DNA from: Chloroflexota bacterium
GTDB taxonomy: Bacteria; Chloroflexota; Anaerolineae; J036; Brachytrichaceae
Length of the DNA: 60,723 nucleotides
Assembly (NCBI GenBank): GCA_021788625.1
Contig: JAJYKL010000014.1
Span: 1 to 60,723 of the forward strand
Reading direction: 5' to 3'
Part shown: positions 27,182-36,118 of the stretch, piece after piece
How positions within the stretch are numbered: position 1 is the stretch's first letter
Layout of the letters: each line of letters opens with the position of its first letter
Notes under the pieces: model-generated
Told to the model about the DNA's origin: nothing
What the model saw: only the letters and a program-made list of their open reading frames with translations
Databases searched by the model: none
Program-made: the position numbers and the translations under genes

Positions 27182-27859
27182 TTGGCCCACAATCCAGCCC
27201 ACTTGCTACAGAGCTGGGCTATCCTGGCCCTGCCGGCGACCTTACAGATGTACAACGATGCCGCCTTTTGCGGGGGCTACCAGTTGCAGCGCGTGCTGGG
27301 GGCCTGTGTCCGACCGTGCCTGTACGTGGGGATCGAGCCGAGCTTTATCCTCTTTCGCGAGCCCGAATGCAATGGGCTGGTCGAGCGGTTGCATGGGTTG
27401 TGGAACCAGGTCGTCTGGAATCAACGTCGTTTACGCGGCTTCGCCCAAGTGCAGCGCACCCAGCCGCGCTTTCGGGCGTGGTATGTCACCCACGAGGCCT
27501 GGCCGACGACACCCCGGCCGGCGGGTTATCGGATACTTACGGCGCCGCAAGCCGCCGCCTTGCCCGAAGCCTTGTCGATCACGGCGGGCCGCATTCATTT
27601 CCTGCGTTGGGTTACCCCTGATGGCACGATCCGGCTGCTCAAAGAATTGTGGCGTGTCCCGCCACGCTTGGAGGGGCACTACTTCTGGGCCACCTTGGTG
27701 ACGTACGAGCAACGCCTGCGGATCTACTACCAGCCTGCTACGGACCGCCTCATGCGGCTGGTCAAGGAATACCCATGGCCACTGTCCGAGCCGGTCCAGC
27801 CGGTGCGCCTAAGCTTCCAGCGCCCACTCCGATGGCGTCGCATGAGCACGATGCTCTGA
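27182..27859 (+). pseudogene. C-terminal half of an IS481/IS3-like integrase-core transposase
   Basis: About 225 codons without a proper start. LQMYNDAAFCGGY and FREPECNGLVERLHGLW match the second and third acidic positions of the rve DDE core (normally DNDxxF and PxxNGxVER..N). The first catalytic Asp and the DNA-binding N-terminus are missing; the codon before NDAAF encodes Tyr where Asp is expected. It abuts the ISKra4-like remnant almost directly, so one element was inserted into or recombined with the other. The 3' end carries two near-copies of GAGCACGATGCTCTGAGCC (27844 and 27892 area). Confidence 0.7.
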
Positions 27860-27933
27860 GCCTTGCATCAGAATACTTATTCCCGAATAGTGGGCACGAT
27901 GTTGTGAGCCACGACATCTATCAATATAGAACG

Positions 27934-28102
27934 CTGATCCGGATCGTCCATCATGGCGTGACCATCTGGACGCTGCCCGGCAGCAGTTCCTCCCAGCATG
28001 TCTCGTTGGTCGGGCCTGCACCTTCATCATGGTCGACCCACATCACACAGCACCATCTGTCATAACAAACAGGTGACAGGAGACGCGGGTGACAAAACAT
28101 GT
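27934..28102 (+). repeat. 169-bp direct repeat, copy B (right edge of island)
   Basis: Near-identical to 19398-19566, same orientation, offset 8536 bp. An ATCAATAT octamer is also shared just left of both copies. Copy B ends inside a perfect palindrome (28091-28108) and lies directly upstream of the amidohydrolase gene. Possible origins are ends of a mobile element, a duplicated promoter region or a recombination scar. Confidence 0.9.
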
Positions 28103-28108
28103 TTTGTC
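28091..28108. promoter_or_regulatory. Perfect 18-bp palindrome, candidate operator
   Basis: GACAAAACATGTTTTGTC is its own reverse complement. With one mismatched pair it extends into flanking GGG/CCC, giving a 26-bp dyad. It lies 18 bases before ATG 28127 and 36 before ATG 28145 of the amidohydrolase. A possible -10 box, TATGCT, lies at 28126-28131, so a bound protein would cover the -35 region. Confidence 0.5.
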
Positions 28109-28144
28109 TCCCACCCCCGTTGTGATATGCTGCAGACATTCACT

Positions 28145-28900
28145 ATGATTGTCGATGCAGACTGTCACTTATCTTCCCAGCATTGGGACGGGCTGTCGAT
28201 CACAGCGGACGAATTGATCAGCCAGATGGATCGCGCTGGCATAGACAGGGCACTCGTCTGGCTTAAGCCTCCGTACAACAAAGACATCGGACCGGAGAAC
28301 CAGGCTGTATTTGAGGCAACGCAACGTTACCCCAGCCGGCTTATTGGCTTTGGTTGGGTGAACCCGCGCCTGGGGTCACAGCAGACCCGTGACACACTTA
28401 AGCGCTGCTTCGAGGAGTATGGCTTTTACGGCGTCAAGTTTAACGGCGCGCAGGACGACTATGTTATCGACGACGCGAGCGTCCTGTCGTGGATCGAGCA
28501 GGCTGCCAGCTACGGCAAGGTGATTGGCTTCCACATTGGTGCAGACTTTTATGAGAATACGCATCCCTATCGGTTGGGACATATCGCAACGCTCTATCCC
28601 CAGACGCGGTTTTTGATGATCCATATGGGTGGAGCGGGTAAACCTTCACTGGAGCGTGCCGCACTAGAAGTAGCCCGGCAGCACCCCAACATTTTACTCA
28701 TTGGCAGTGCGATTGGTGAACGAGCCATTCTGCACGCAATCCAGGAGCTGGGCGCCACTCGCCTGAGTTATGGCTCTGATACGCCCTTCGGCCTGATGCA
28801 TGTACAGTTAGCCATGTACCAGGCACTTTTACGGGACACACCCGCCCCTGACCGTGAACTCATCCTCGGCGCGAACTTGTGTCACTGGCTGAACCTTTAG
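28145..28900 (+). CDS. Amidohydrolase family 2 (metal-dependent, TIM barrel)
   Basis: A 251-residue protein (257 if started at ATG 28127). MIVDADCHL holds the first-strand metal site. Further typical blocks are GFGWVNPRLG, YGVKFNGAQDDY (barrel strand with Lys), GFHIGADF, FLMIHMGG and YGSDTPFG, where the Asp after Ser is the usual catalytic residue. Members hydrolyse or decarboxylate small ring compounds, lactones or related metabolites; the substrate is unknown. It lies just outside copy B of the repeat, which supplies its upstream region. Confidence 0.85.
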   Translation: MIVDADCHLSSQHWDGLSITADELISQMDRAGIDRALVWLKPPYNKDIGPENQAVFEATQRYPSRLIGFGWVNPRLGSQQTRDTLKRCFEEYGFYGVKFNGAQDDYVIDDASVLSWIEQAASYGKVIGFHIGADFYENTHPYRLGHIATLYPQTRFLMIHMGGAGKPSLERAALEVARQHPNILLIGSAIGERAILHAIQELGATRLSYGSDTPFGLMHVQLAMYQALLRDTPAPDRELILGANLCHWLNL

Positions 28901-28945
28901 CTGCCTCCAATGGCATCGGACACATTTTGATCTGGCTCCACTTTT

Positions 28946-30268
28946 CTAACGTACCTTCTTGATTTGTTTGACGAAGACGGTGCCCAGCGCGAAATAAGCA
29001 ACGGCGATCACGAAGATGATGGTGTAACCCAGGTTGGCAATGCCCTGGGCTGCCCCGACGCGCTGGAAATTGTCCAATAGGTATCCCGCTATAGGTGTGG
29101 CAATGACTTGCGGAAGGACCATGGCTACGTGCCATACGCCCATGTCTTTGGCGTAATCGTCTGCCGAAGGTAATACATCGGAAGCCAGTGCCCAATCCAC
29201 ACTCTCATAAGCGCCATACCCCAGACCGAAAACAACGCCCATCGCGACCGCCAGCGTAAAAGAATGGAAGAAGACGAAAACCAAACAGACCACGCCCATC
29301 AACGCACCGGCAAGGTATACCATCTTCTTGCGGCCATACCTGTCGGAAAGCATGCCGGCCAGTAAGGTGGTAATGATCGCTCCGAGCAGCAACATGGGAA
29401 GAAAGAATGACACCGCCGCTTCTGCCGTATCAGCGACTTTACCGATTCCTGCCAGCACATAGGGTGCACCGATGACGTCACCCAGGTAGTATTGGATGAA
29501 CTCCTGGACCGTAAAGATGCCCATGGTAACGAGCAACCTCGTCAGAAAGACCCAGGTGAAGTCTGAATTGCTAAATGGATCGATCAGGCCGCGTAGAAAT
29601 GCATCCAATCGAAATGGAGGCATCGCATGTGGCTCGTTGGTTTCCTGAACTCCGAACACGGTCACCACGGCACCCAGCAGGATCACGCCAATCATGATGA
29701 AGTAAACATTTGCCATGCCAAGGGTATCAACCAGGAAACCCATCGCTCCACCGGCGAATGTTCCCAACATGATCATGAGGCCCAGCCAGCCTGATGCAGA
29801 GCCACGCTGCTCAGCCGGGACCTGGTCGGGGATTAATGCACTGTAGGGTCCTGTGGCGATATTATTAAATAACTCGACCAGCAGGAATGCTACGGTCCAG
29901 ATTGCCACACTTTCGGGGTGCCCTGGTTGGATCAGGTAGGCGAGACCGACCAGTCCGATTGCATTACCGACCGAACCGATGACGATCCACGGTTTACGCC
30001 GGCCACCGGGCAGGCGGATACGGTCGGAAAGTGCGCCGAATACCGGTGCAGCTAGCATCGAAATCAAGGCACCCGCCCCCAGGGCCAGTCCCAGTGCGCT
30101 GCCTTTATCAGCATCGCCGACGGCAGACTTGATCTGACTCGGCATGGTGATAATCAGCACAGCTGACCACATCATGTTTGTGGAGAACCAGAAAAAGCTG
30201 AGTAGAATCTGGCGCCACGTCGTCATGCGTGGCTTTACGGAGGCCCTTTGCGCTGCTTGTATCGCCAT
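28946..30268 (-). CDS. MFS transporter (12 helices)
   Basis: A 440-residue protein. The start at 30268 is chosen for AAGGA about 9 bases upstream; a 22-residue longer frame lacks this. Twelve hydrophobic helices are visible. The loop between helices 2 and 3 reads FGALSDRIRLPGGRRKPW, the MFS signature with the D-R-x-x-x-G-R-R-K pattern seen in sugar/cation symporter-like (SLC45/GPH-like) members. The equivalent repeat in the second half is LSDRYGRKK. It is convergent with the amidohydrolase. The substrate is unknown; sugars or glycosides are plausible. Confidence 0.9.
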   Translation of the reverse strand: MAIQAAQRASVKPRMTTWRQILLSFFWFSTNMMWSAVLIITMPSQIKSAVGDADKGSALGLALGAGALISMLAAPVFGALSDRIRLPGGRRKPWIVIGSVGNAIGLVGLAYLIQPGHPESVAIWTVAFLLVELFNNIATGPYSALIPDQVPAEQRGSASGWLGLMIMLGTFAGGAMGFLVDTLGMANVYFIMIGVILLGAVVTVFGVQETNEPHAMPPFRLDAFLRGLIDPFSNSDFTWVFLTRLLVTMGIFTVQEFIQYYLGDVIGAPYVLAGIGKVADTAEAAVSFFLPMLLLGAIITTLLAGMLSDRYGRKKMVYLAGALMGVVCLVFVFFHSFTLAVAMGVVFGLGYGAYESVDWALASDVLPSADDYAKDMGVWHVAMVLPQVIATPIAGYLLDNFQRVGAAQGIANLGYTIIFVIAVAYFALGTVFVKQIKKVR

Positions 30269-30387
30269 TCGACACATCCTTGTGAGTGCGAACGATATTC
30301 TGCGATTATGCCCGCGTTTGGTATTCCAGGCCAACCGCTCAACCCAGCCTGTTCGATCCTGTTAACCACTTTTTTAAAAGATAATGC

Positions 30388-30416
30388 TTGCAATCGCCTT
30401 TGAACGCTGATAAAAT
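30388..30416 (+). promoter_or_regulatory. Promoter of tRNA-Lys
   Basis: TTGCAA (30388-30393), 17-bp spacer, TAAAAT (30411-30416), with the mature tRNA starting 17 bases later. Confidence 0.65.
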
Positions 30417-30432
30417 GCAGCTCGCTGCGCGT

Positions 30433-30505
<73 letters not shown>

Positions 30506-30743
30506 CTATTGATCAAGCCAGATCAGTTCAAGCTCGTCCGGCTTTTTGTTTTGGTCCATTTCATAATCACCCACCCGATACAATTTGCATTTCTGGCCAG
30601 ATTTGCATTGTTGCTCAATTATTTGCCGGCAGGCACCCATATCCATTGAGTACCATGCTCTTCATAAATCCAGTGGTAGAGTGCGTGAAGGTTTTAACAT
30701 CCTGTTCACCCATACGGTGATGGGAATTACTGGTGAGGGATTT

Positions 30744-31106
30744 ATGTTGGTTCTAAAGCGCGTATATGACCCGCCAGAAGAGGCTGACGGCACTCGCTTC
30801 CTTGTTGAGCGTCTTTGGCCCAGGGGGATTAAGAAAACAGACCTGCCTATGGAAGACTGGCTAAAAGACGCAGCGCCAAGCACGGAGCTGCGTCACTGGT
30901 TTGGGCATGAGCCGGCAAAATGGGATGAATTCAAGCGTCGTTACTTTGCTGAGCTCGATCAGCATCGCGATGCCATTCAACCATTGATAAACAGGGCTCG
31001 ACGCGGCCGTGTCACCTTACTGTACAGTGCAAGAGATCTTGAGCACAATAACGCCGTCGCCCTGAAAGAATATGTGCAGCAACTCCTGTCTGGAAGCAGG
31101 CATTGA
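30744..31106 (+). CDS. DUF488 family protein (YeaO-like)
   Basis: A 120-residue protein. ATG 30744 has GAGGGA 4 bases upstream; a longer frame to 30585 has no support. The family pattern is complete: LKRVYDPPEE, TRFLVERLWPRGI, APSTELRHWFGHEPAKWDEF and VTLLYSARDLEHNNAVAL. The Arg, Trp, His and Asp residues of these motifs define DUF488, whose biochemical role is not settled. It stands alone between tRNA-Lys and the lipoprotein gene. Confidence 0.93.
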   Translation: MLVLKRVYDPPEEADGTRFLVERLWPRGIKKTDLPMEDWLKDAAPSTELRHWFGHEPAKWDEFKRRYFAELDQHRDAIQPLINRARRGRVTLLYSARDLEHNNAVALKEYVQQLLSGSRH

Positions 31107-31291
31107 ACCCATTAACACATATGATTGAGTGATGTAGGCGAGCGCGGCATATAACCCCCAACCAGCAGCGGCGTCTGTAAATGGCAGCTCTCCCTGTTCA
31201 TCACACTTCCGAATACTGGCGAAGGTGTTGCAGTCCGCGTTACCCGCGTCAGCACTCTGCAGTTCCAAGTGGGCAAAGGTGAAGGTATTTC

Positions 31292-32878
31292 ATGCCGGGA
31301 AGGACAATTCGATATGAATCCGTCTTACTTTCGCTGAGCCTGCTCTTTTTGAGTGCCTGCAGTGCACTGCCAGGTTACGCGCCTACCCAGTCATCGCTCC
31401 TTCCCACACGCACACTTGCACCAGCCCGCACCGTCGTTCCCTATACACCAGAACCGCCTGCCACAGCGCACCTGCAAGTCCTGCCTACGGCTACCCTTTC
31501 GCCGGTCGGCAGCACTTCTACCAGCGTGGCAGGCACTGGCCCGAACAGAACAGACACGACCGTCACGCCAGGCGCATTGAGCATAACCTCATGTGCCGAT
31601 GTCAGACCCACTCCCGATTCAGTCATCCCGACAAGCGCGAATGCCACGACTCCCGGACAGATTGTGTTCGTGACTTTGAACGGTGATATCGCTCTTACCG
31701 ATGCATCGGGTAGCAGAGTACAGCCGGTCACGCATGACGCCAATACAAATGACAGTCAGCGCCGCCTCCGCATCTATGCCTATCCCACCTTCTCTCACGA
31801 TGGGACGGAGCTGGCTTTTATACAGTTCACGACGATATCAGGTACCAACATCGTAACCCAGACACTGGTTGATGCGCCGGCCCAGGCTGGCGCAACGTTG
31901 ACGCCGCTCTATACCACCAGGGTCGACTCGATCTCCTACCCCAGCTGGTCACCAAACAACCAGTATGTCGCCTTCCTTACTGTGGGACCAGATGGCGAGG
32001 CTCTGCATGTCGTGGGCAGGTCAGGCGGTGCGAACACGATAGTGGAACAGGGCTCTTCCATCTATTGGCAATGGCGCGCCGACTCGGGCATGCTGGCTGT
32101 CCACGTCGGCGGCTCTACCGCCACTGATGCGAGCGCACATATTTCGCTGGTGGCGCCCACTTCTCTTACAACCACCCGTTTGACGAGTGTGCCAGGCTAT
32201 TTCAAAGCACCGGATTATTCGCCTGATGCAAAGTATCTTCTGTTCGTAGCGCGCATCCAGGGCAACGACAATCTCATACTGGCGGACACACTGGGGAAGC
32301 CACTATGCTCCCTATCTCAACTGGACGCCGGTGCTTCATTTGCCTGGTCTCCTGACGGTCACCGTGTTGCATGGATCAACAGCGCTGACGCAATAGACAA
32401 TCCTGCTTCGCTCTATGTCTACGACCTGCGCACAGGCATCCAGTCGAAACTTCACGATAGTGCGGCAGGGTTTTTCTGGTCGCCAGACAGCAATAACTTG
32501 GCGGTATATTCGTTTGTCCTAAGCAGCAAGCCAACCACCTTCGGTCACGTGGGAGGGGTTGAGAACAGCCCAGCCACCCAAAACCAAACGCAAACGCCCC
32601 TCCTGCGCATCGAGAAGGTGAACGTAACCACCGGAGATGCCCTGCTCATGGCCGATACGGCTCCCTCACATACTTTTTTTAACATGCTCGGTTACTTTGA
32701 CCAGTATGCACGCGATCTCACGCCCTGGTCACCCGCTGGCACGCAGCTCGTATTGACAAGTGCATCACAGACCCAGGACTCGATTGATATGGCTGTTGCG
32801 ACACTGGGCAGAGGAGGTACTACTGTAAGCCTAAAGCGAGTGGGGGCTGCCGTAGTTGCATTCTGGTCGCCGCATTAA
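31292..32878 (+). CDS. Beta-propeller (PD40/TolB-like) lipoprotein
   Basis: A 528-residue protein. The signal peptide ends in LSAC, a lipobox at about residue 23. A Thr/Pro/Ser-rich linker reaches to about residue 115. WD40-like PD40 blades then follow, each with an S-P-x-G/N-like core: YPSWSPNNQYVAFLT, PDYSPDAKYLLFVA, FAWSPDGHRVAWIN, FFWSPDSNNLAVY, LTPWSPAGTQLVLT and VAFWSP. AGGTGAAGG precedes the ATG. It is probably exposed on the outer side of the membrane and binds a protein or glycan; no enzyme motif is seen. Confidence 0.85.
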   Translation: MPGRTIRYESVLLSLSLLFLSACSALPGYAPTQSSLLPTRTLAPARTVVPYTPEPPATAHLQVLPTATLSPVGSTSTSVAGTGPNRTDTTVTPGALSITSCADVRPTPDSVIPTSANATTPGQIVFVTLNGDIALTDASGSRVQPVTHDANTNDSQRRLRIYAYPTFSHDGTELAFIQFTTISGTNIVTQTLVDAPAQAGATLTPLYTTRVDSISYPSWSPNNQYVAFLTVGPDGEALHVVGRSGGANTIVEQGSSIYWQWRADSGMLAVHVGGSTATDASAHISLVAPTSLTTTRLTSVPGYFKAPDYSPDAKYLLFVARIQGNDNLILADTLGKPLCSLSQLDAGASFAWSPDGHRVAWINSADAIDNPASLYVYDLRTGIQSKLHDSAAGFFWSPDSNNLAVYSFVLSSKPTTFGHVGGVENSPATQNQTQTPLLRIEKVNVTTGDALLMADTAPSHTFFNMLGYFDQYARDLTPWSPAGTQLVLTSASQTQDSIDMAVATLGRGGTTVSLKRVGAAVVAFWSPH

Positions 32879-33230
32879 AAGGTCTTTCATTCCAGTACGA
32901 ATCGCTGCAAGTGAACGCGGCATGTGCCAGATGTTACTTCCTCTCGCCTTGTGCATGGTTTACAATAATTACGACGTACGTGGTCATCGACCGTCAAGAT
33001 ACGGGTTCAGTGCCGATTCTCCTTAATGCATTGGCATGTAGTGAACCCGCTTTTTATTGACCGGTGGAGCGCCCCACCCGCCATCACTGCAAGGCGCATT
33101 GGAGGTGCCAGGCAACTCGAGACAGCATCACCGTCCACGCGTGACAGGAATTCGATCCAGAACATTGTGTCTGATAAAACATCCTATGAGGAACTATCAG
33201 TTCTAGCTAGAGAGTAAGGGAGTAGAACAC
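32879..33230 (+). other. Intergenic region before the nucleoside importer
   Basis: A TACAAT hexamer at 32961-32966 may be a -10 box, which would leave a leader of about 260 nt. A small GAACT-ATC-AGTTC hairpin lies about 25 bases before the BMP start. AAGGGAG precedes ATG 33231. I see no purine riboswitch core and no gene. Confidence 0.4.
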
Positions 33231-34589
33231 ATGAAACTTCGTTTCATCACCTCGCTGACTACACTGGCCATCGCCAGCTTAGTTATCAGTGCGTGTGGAG
33301 CAACGCCGACGACTGCCCCCACGCAATCCGCAGCACCTACAACAGCTCCGGCCACCGAGGCACCCACTGCCACAGTTCAACCAACCGACACGGCAGCCGC
33401 AGCCACCGCAACCGAAACTCCGACCACGGCCGCCACCGCTGCAGCCACCTCTGCCGCAACAGCCGCCGCGACCAGCACCAGTCTCAAAGTAGGATTAATT
33501 CTGGTTGGTCCGTACAACGACAAGGGCTGGAACCAGGCCAACTACGAAGCCATGCAGTATGTGACGCAAAAGGACCCGAACGTCACGTTTGACTACGTCG
33601 ACAAGGTGAACAGTTCAGATCGGCCCAACACCACCGGCGCGCAAGTGGCAGACGACTTGATCGCCAAGGGAGCCAAACTCATCATCTTCGACTCAGACGA
33701 CTTCAAAGATGATGCTTTGGCGACGGCAAAGAAATACCCGAACATTCCCATCATCCACACCTCCGGTGATTACTCCTGGAAGGATGGAAAGAACTACAAG
33801 AATCAGAATAACCTGATCAACATTATGGGTCAGATGGAGTATGGCAAGATGATGGCCGGCTGTGCGGCAGCATTGGGCACTCAGACCGGAAAAATCGGTT
33901 TTCTTGGCCCCCTGATCAACGACGAGACGCGCCGTCTGGCCGACTCTGCCTATCTGGGCGCGAAGTACTGCTGGACGACATACCTGAAGAAGGATGCTAA
34001 AGCCCTGCAGTTCAAGGTTACCTGGATCGGTTACTGGTTCAATATACCCGGCGTCACGCTGGATCCGACCAAGGTAGCCGACGACTTCTTCAATGGTGGG
34101 TATGATGTAGTCATCTCCAGCATCGACACGCCGGAAGCCGCAACGGAGGCCAAGAAAATCGCAGCCTCAGGCAAGAACGTGAAGTACGTACACTACGACT
34201 ACAAGAACGGTTGCGATCTGGCACCGGACGTGTGTCTGGGCGCCGCGTACTTCAACTGGGGCCCAGCTTATCTGGATGCCGCCCATAAAGCCATGGCCGG
34301 CACCCTGACGCAGTACTTTGCCTGGAACCCGCCCGACTGGAAAGACATCAATAACCCCGATACCTCGGCAGTAGGTTTTATCGAGGGCAAGGCGCTGGGT
34401 GATAAGAAATCTATCGAAGACCAGTTCATTAAAGGCCTGGGCGACGGCAGCATCGACCTGTTCAAAGGTCCACTGTACCTGCAGGACGGCAGTCTGTACT
34501 TGAAGGATGGTGAACAGGCTACCCCACAGCAAATCTGGTACATGCCGCAATTGCTCCAGGGCATGGAAGGTGCCAGCAGTTCGAAGTGA
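33231..34589 (+). CDS. BMP-family nucleoside-binding lipoprotein
   Basis: A 452-residue protein. The signal peptide has lipobox ISAC, Cys22. Residues of about 25-85 are a Thr/Ala/Pro tether. From about residue 85 the BMP (Med/PnrA/BmpA) fold begins with VGLILVGPYNDKGWNQANYEA. Later blocks are NIPIIHTSGD, IGFLGPLINDETRR and GAAYFNWGPAYL. Members of this family bind purine nucleosides for import. It heads a four-gene operon with the typical order binding protein, double ATPase, two permeases. The ATPase start overlaps its stop (GTGA). Confidence 0.93.
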   Translation: MKLRFITSLTTLAIASLVISACGATPTTAPTQSAAPTTAPATEAPTATVQPTDTAAAATATETPTTAATAAATSAATAAATSTSLKVGLILVGPYNDKGWNQANYEAMQYVTQKDPNVTFDYVDKVNSSDRPNTTGAQVADDLIAKGAKLIIFDSDDFKDDALATAKKYPNIPIIHTSGDYSWKDGKNYKNQNNLINIMGQMEYGKMMAGCAAALGTQTGKIGFLGPLINDETRRLADSAYLGAKYCWTTYLKKDAKALQFKVTWIGYWFNIPGVTLDPTKVADDFFNGGYDVVISSIDTPEAATEAKKIAASGKNVKYVHYDYKNGCDLAPDVCLGAAYFNWGPAYLDAAHKAMAGTLTQYFAWNPPDWKDINNPDTSAVGFIEGKALGDKKSIEDQFIKGLGDGSIDLFKGPLYLQDGSLYLKDGEQATPQQIWYMPQLLQGMEGASSSK

Positions 34590-36109
34590 ACGTCCAGCTC
34601 CAACATATCAATAAGCACTTCGGAGCCGTGCAGGCCAACCAGGATGTATCGTTTACCGTGCGAGCGGGCACGATTCACGGTTTACTGGGCGAGAACGGCG
34701 CCGGAAAAAGCACGCTGGTCAAAGTTCTCAGCGGCTATATCACCCGTGACAGCGGTACCATCCTGCTGGACGGGCTCAGTGCCGAGGTGAAAACACCAGC
34801 CGATGCAATCCATGCCGGTGTGGGTATGCTTCACCAGGACCCACTGGATTTTCCGCCCATGACCGTGCTCGACAACTTCATGATAGGTCGAGCTGGTGGC
34901 GCTTTTTTGAACTCGCGCGCCGCAGCGCGCGAGTTCAAAATGCTGTCGAGCCGCTTCAAATTCTCGCTGGATGCGAACGAAACCATTGGCACATTGACCA
35001 TGGGCGAACGGCAGCAGCTGGAGATCATTCGTCTTCTCTCCCTGGGCGTGCGGACGCTCATCCTTGATGAACCAACCACCGGCATATCCGCTTCCCAAAA
35101 GGCGGCCCTGTTCGCTGCTTTAAAGGTATTGGCCGCTCAGGGCAGGTCAGTGATTTTTGTCTCACACAAGTTGGAGGATGTTGAAGAGCTCTGTGACGAG
35201 GTCACAGTAATGCGTGCCGGGCGCGTGGTCGGCAATATGCCCATCCCATGCCCAACGTCAAAGCTCGTAAACCTTATGTTCGGGCGCGAATTAGCCACGC
35301 CGGTTAAGCCAGCCACCTGCCGCGAGGATGTCACACTCGGCACGGAAGGACTGGTGATCGGTAACAACCGCCTGAGCATCGCTATCGGTGACCTGTCGGT
35401 GCATGGCGGTGAGGTGATTGGTCTGGCAGGTCTGGAGGGAAGTGGACAGAGCATCTTTTTACTAACCTGCGCGGGTGTCATGCATCCTATTGCTGGCAGG
35501 CTGCTTTTTTCTTCTCCGCATGGCCAGGTTGACATGACAACCAAACCTTATCATAGATTCCAGCGCGCTGGCATTGGATATCTCCCCGCGGACCGGCTGC
35601 GCGAGGGGTTAATTGGGGGCTTGACGATCCAGGAACATGTCGTATTACGCACCCCTTCACCTGGATTATTCGTGGATCGCAAACGCACACATGCCGTGGC
35701 AGACGGCGCGATCAAGGCCTATAACATCCACGGGCACACGGACACACCGGTGGGTCAGTTGTCGGGTGGCAATCAGCAACGAACGCAACTGGCGCTACTT
35801 CCCCAGGCACTAAGCCTGGTGCTGCTGGAGCACCCTACGCGTGGGCTCGACATCGAATCCACTGTATGGGTCTGGCAACAACTCATCTCGCGTTGCCGAA
35901 CCGGAAGCGCAATTATCTTCGCATCCAGCGACCTGGACGAAATCGTCCAATACAGTGACCGCGTGATTGTATTTAGCGGTGGGCGCGCATCCGTTCCGAT
36001 ATCCATTGCCGACCTGACGGCGAGCAGGCTGGGCGAGATGATTGGCGGCAATTTGGAGACGATCAGCAAGGTTGCGAGTGAGCATCCCAATGGTTCAGTA
36101 AAACTCTAG
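34586..36109 (+). CDS. Nucleoside ABC importer ATPase, two domains (NupO-like)
   Basis: A 507-residue protein starting at a GTG that overlaps the BMP stop codon. The first domain has Walker A GENGAGKST, signature LTMGERQQ and Walker B LILDEPTTG. The second domain has a degenerate Walker A (GLEGSGQSI, lacking the usual Lys), signature LSGGNQQR and a changed Walker B (LLEHPTRGLD). This strong/weak pair is usual for sugar and nucleoside importers of the RbsA/NupO class. It works with the two permeases downstream. Confidence 0.93.
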   Translation: MNVQLQHINKHFGAVQANQDVSFTVRAGTIHGLLGENGAGKSTLVKVLSGYITRDSGTILLDGLSAEVKTPADAIHAGVGMLHQDPLDFPPMTVLDNFMIGRAGGAFLNSRAAAREFKMLSSRFKFSLDANETIGTLTMGERQQLEIIRLLSLGVRTLILDEPTTGISASQKAALFAALKVLAAQGRSVIFVSHKLEDVEELCDEVTVMRAGRVVGNMPIPCPTSKLVNLMFGRELATPVKPATCREDVTLGTEGLVIGNNRLSIAIGDLSVHGGEVIGLAGLEGSGQSIFLLTCAGVMHPIAGRLLFSSPHGQVDMTTKPYHRFQRAGIGYLPADRLREGLIGGLTIQEHVVLRTPSPGLFVDRKRTHAVADGAIKAYNIHGHTDTPVGQLSGGNQQRTQLALLPQALSLVLLEHPTRGLDIESTVWVWQQLISRCRTGSAIIFASSDLDEIVQYSDRVIVFSGGRASVPISIADLTASRLGEMIGGNLETISKVASEHPNGSVKL

Positions 36110-36118
36110 GCAGACAAC

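Noticed and set aside
33000..33230. Possible purine riboswitch before the nucleoside importer
   Set aside because: No recognisable three-way-junction core or conserved loop sequence was seen; only a small 5-bp hairpin is present.
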